A stretch of DNA of 64,000 nt from positions 1-64,000 of the forward strand of contig CBDUBA010000008.1 of assembly GCA_965365275.1 (NCBI GenBank). The letters run 5' to 3'. The stretch comes from JAGTVG01 sp965365275. Lineage in GTDB: Bacteria > Bacteroidota > Bacteroidia > Cytophagales > Cyclobacteriaceae. Below are positions 63,433-64,000 of the stretch, piece after piece. The notes beneath the pieces were generated by a model. That model did no database searches, was not told the DNA's origin, and worked only from the letters and a program-made list of their open reading frames with translations. The position numbers were made by a program, and so were the translations under genes. Position 1 is the first letter of the stretch. Every line of letters begins with the position of its first letter.

Positions 63433-64000
63433 ATGAAAATAATTTTTAGTGCTACCCTTATAGGCATCTTCATTCTTATAGATTTTGGAAATGAATGCCT
63501 ATCCCAGACAAATCATATCCGAATTAATCAATGCGGGTATCTCACCTCCGATCAAAAAGTGGCGACTGCCTTCTCAGAGAAAAAGTTGAAAGGCAGGTTT
63601 ATGGTCATTAATGAAAAGGGTGAGGAAGTCTTAAAAGGCAGTATTGAAAAAGCAACTCCACTTTTTTGGGGGAAATTCTATCATTATTACCTTGATTTTT
63701 CAGATCTGAACAAGGAAGGTAATTATTTTCTAAAACTGGCCGACGGCACAAAATCAACTGTATTTAATATCGGCCCTGAAGCTTTTAAAGGCTATACTGA
63801 AGATCTTATGGAGTTTATGAGGCAACAAAGATGCGGATATAATCCATTTTATGACATCGTTTGTCATCAGCAAGATGGAAGAATATTCTACGGACATAAA
63901 CCCGACTCCACCTATATTAACACTTCAGGGGGATGGCATGATGCCGGTGACCAACTGAAGTATCTTATTACCGGAAGTTTTGCAACGGCATTTATGATCC
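63433..64000 (+). CDS. glycoside hydrolase family 9 enzyme, N-terminal part (3' end outside window)
   Basis: The frame is open from the ATG at 63433 to the end of the window (189 codons). A signal peptide of about 25 residues (IIFSATLIGIFILIDFG, ending CLSQ) is followed by the cellulase N-terminal Ig-like domain (IRINQCGYLTSDQKVA, KGNYFLKL-type strands) at about 27-110. The start of the (alpha/alpha)6 barrel has RCGYNPF and the GH9 hallmark GGWHDAGD, whose Asp pair includes a catalytic base. GH9 enzymes are beta-1,4-glucanases or related exo-enzymes. The −7 element at 63396 drives it. The rest of the barrel and the catalytic acid Glu lie outside. Confidence 0.92.
   Translation, partial: MKIIFSATLIGIFILIDFGNECLSQTNHIRINQCGYLTSDQKVATAFSEKKLKGRFMVINEKGEEVLKGSIEKATPLFWGKFYHYYLDFSDLNKEGNYFLKLADGTKSTVFNIGPEAFKGYTEDLMEFMRQQRCGYNPFYDIVCHQQDGRIFYGHKPDSTYINTSGGWHDAGDQLKYLITGSFATAFMI

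Overview
The window looks like core chromosome of a Bacteroidota (Bacteroidetes) bacterium, probably a Bacteroidales/Cytophagales-type environmental lineage. The signs are a GldH gliding lipoprotein, a PorE-like outer-membrane-linked protein, a protein with a type IX secretion (T9SS) C-terminal sorting signal, a GWxTD-domain protein, the split MutA/MutB methylmalonyl-CoA mutase, Bacteroidota-type −7 promoter elements (TAnnTTTG) before several genes, and few Shine-Dalgarno sequences. G+C is about 40% by eye. I see no IS element, integrase, prophage, CRISPR array, tRNA or rRNA. Forty protein genes are called; the first and last are cut by the window ends.

Layout. 0-5 kb: end of a SixA-like phosphatase gene, then a leftward lon-hslU-SDR run. 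5-7 kb: a PorE-like protein (TPR, PD40 propeller, CRD-like and OmpA domains). 7-11 kb: leftward GH3-family/dxr/rseP operon. 11-17 kb: a DegP-type protease, an 817-residue lipoprotein of unknown function, and dnaA. 17-23 kb: mutA-mutB, a small antisense membrane-protein gene, and meaB. 23-34.7 kb: dnaK, a methyltransferase, a GWxTD protein with rlmB, manC, and the recQ-purD-ricT-like-gldH run. 34.7-44 kb: leftward genes for a T9SS FG-GAP protein, formate-THF ligase, a helix-hairpin-helix membrane protein and a 1343-residue DUF4011-type SF1 helicase. 44-52 kb: murF-DUF2461, then AddA/AddB-like recombination nuclease. 52-56.5 kb: feoA-feoB and a membrane-anchored MutS-like ATPase. 56.7-64 kb: an accessory-looking, mostly exported set of Gfo/Idh oxidoreductase, TIM-barrel isomerase, nitrilase, Fn3 lipoprotein, metallophosphoesterase, and the start of a GH9 glycoside hydrolase.

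Functional themes. Protein quality control is concentrated here (Lon, HslU, DegP-type, RseP, DnaK), and an identical 13-bp inverted repeat lies in front of both lon and dnaK, suggesting a shared stress operator. MutA, MutB and MeaB form a B12-dependent succinate/propionate module; its leader carries a hairpin followed by eight Ts that could act as an attenuator or small-RNA terminator. RecQ, the DUF4011 helicase, AddAB and the helix-hairpin-helix protein are DNA-processing functions. FeoAB has a good promoter (TTG-N20-TAATTTTG) with a Fur-box-like 7-1-7 palindrome upstream.

Limits: family assignments come from motifs and general family knowledge read by eye. No database search or folding calculation was run.
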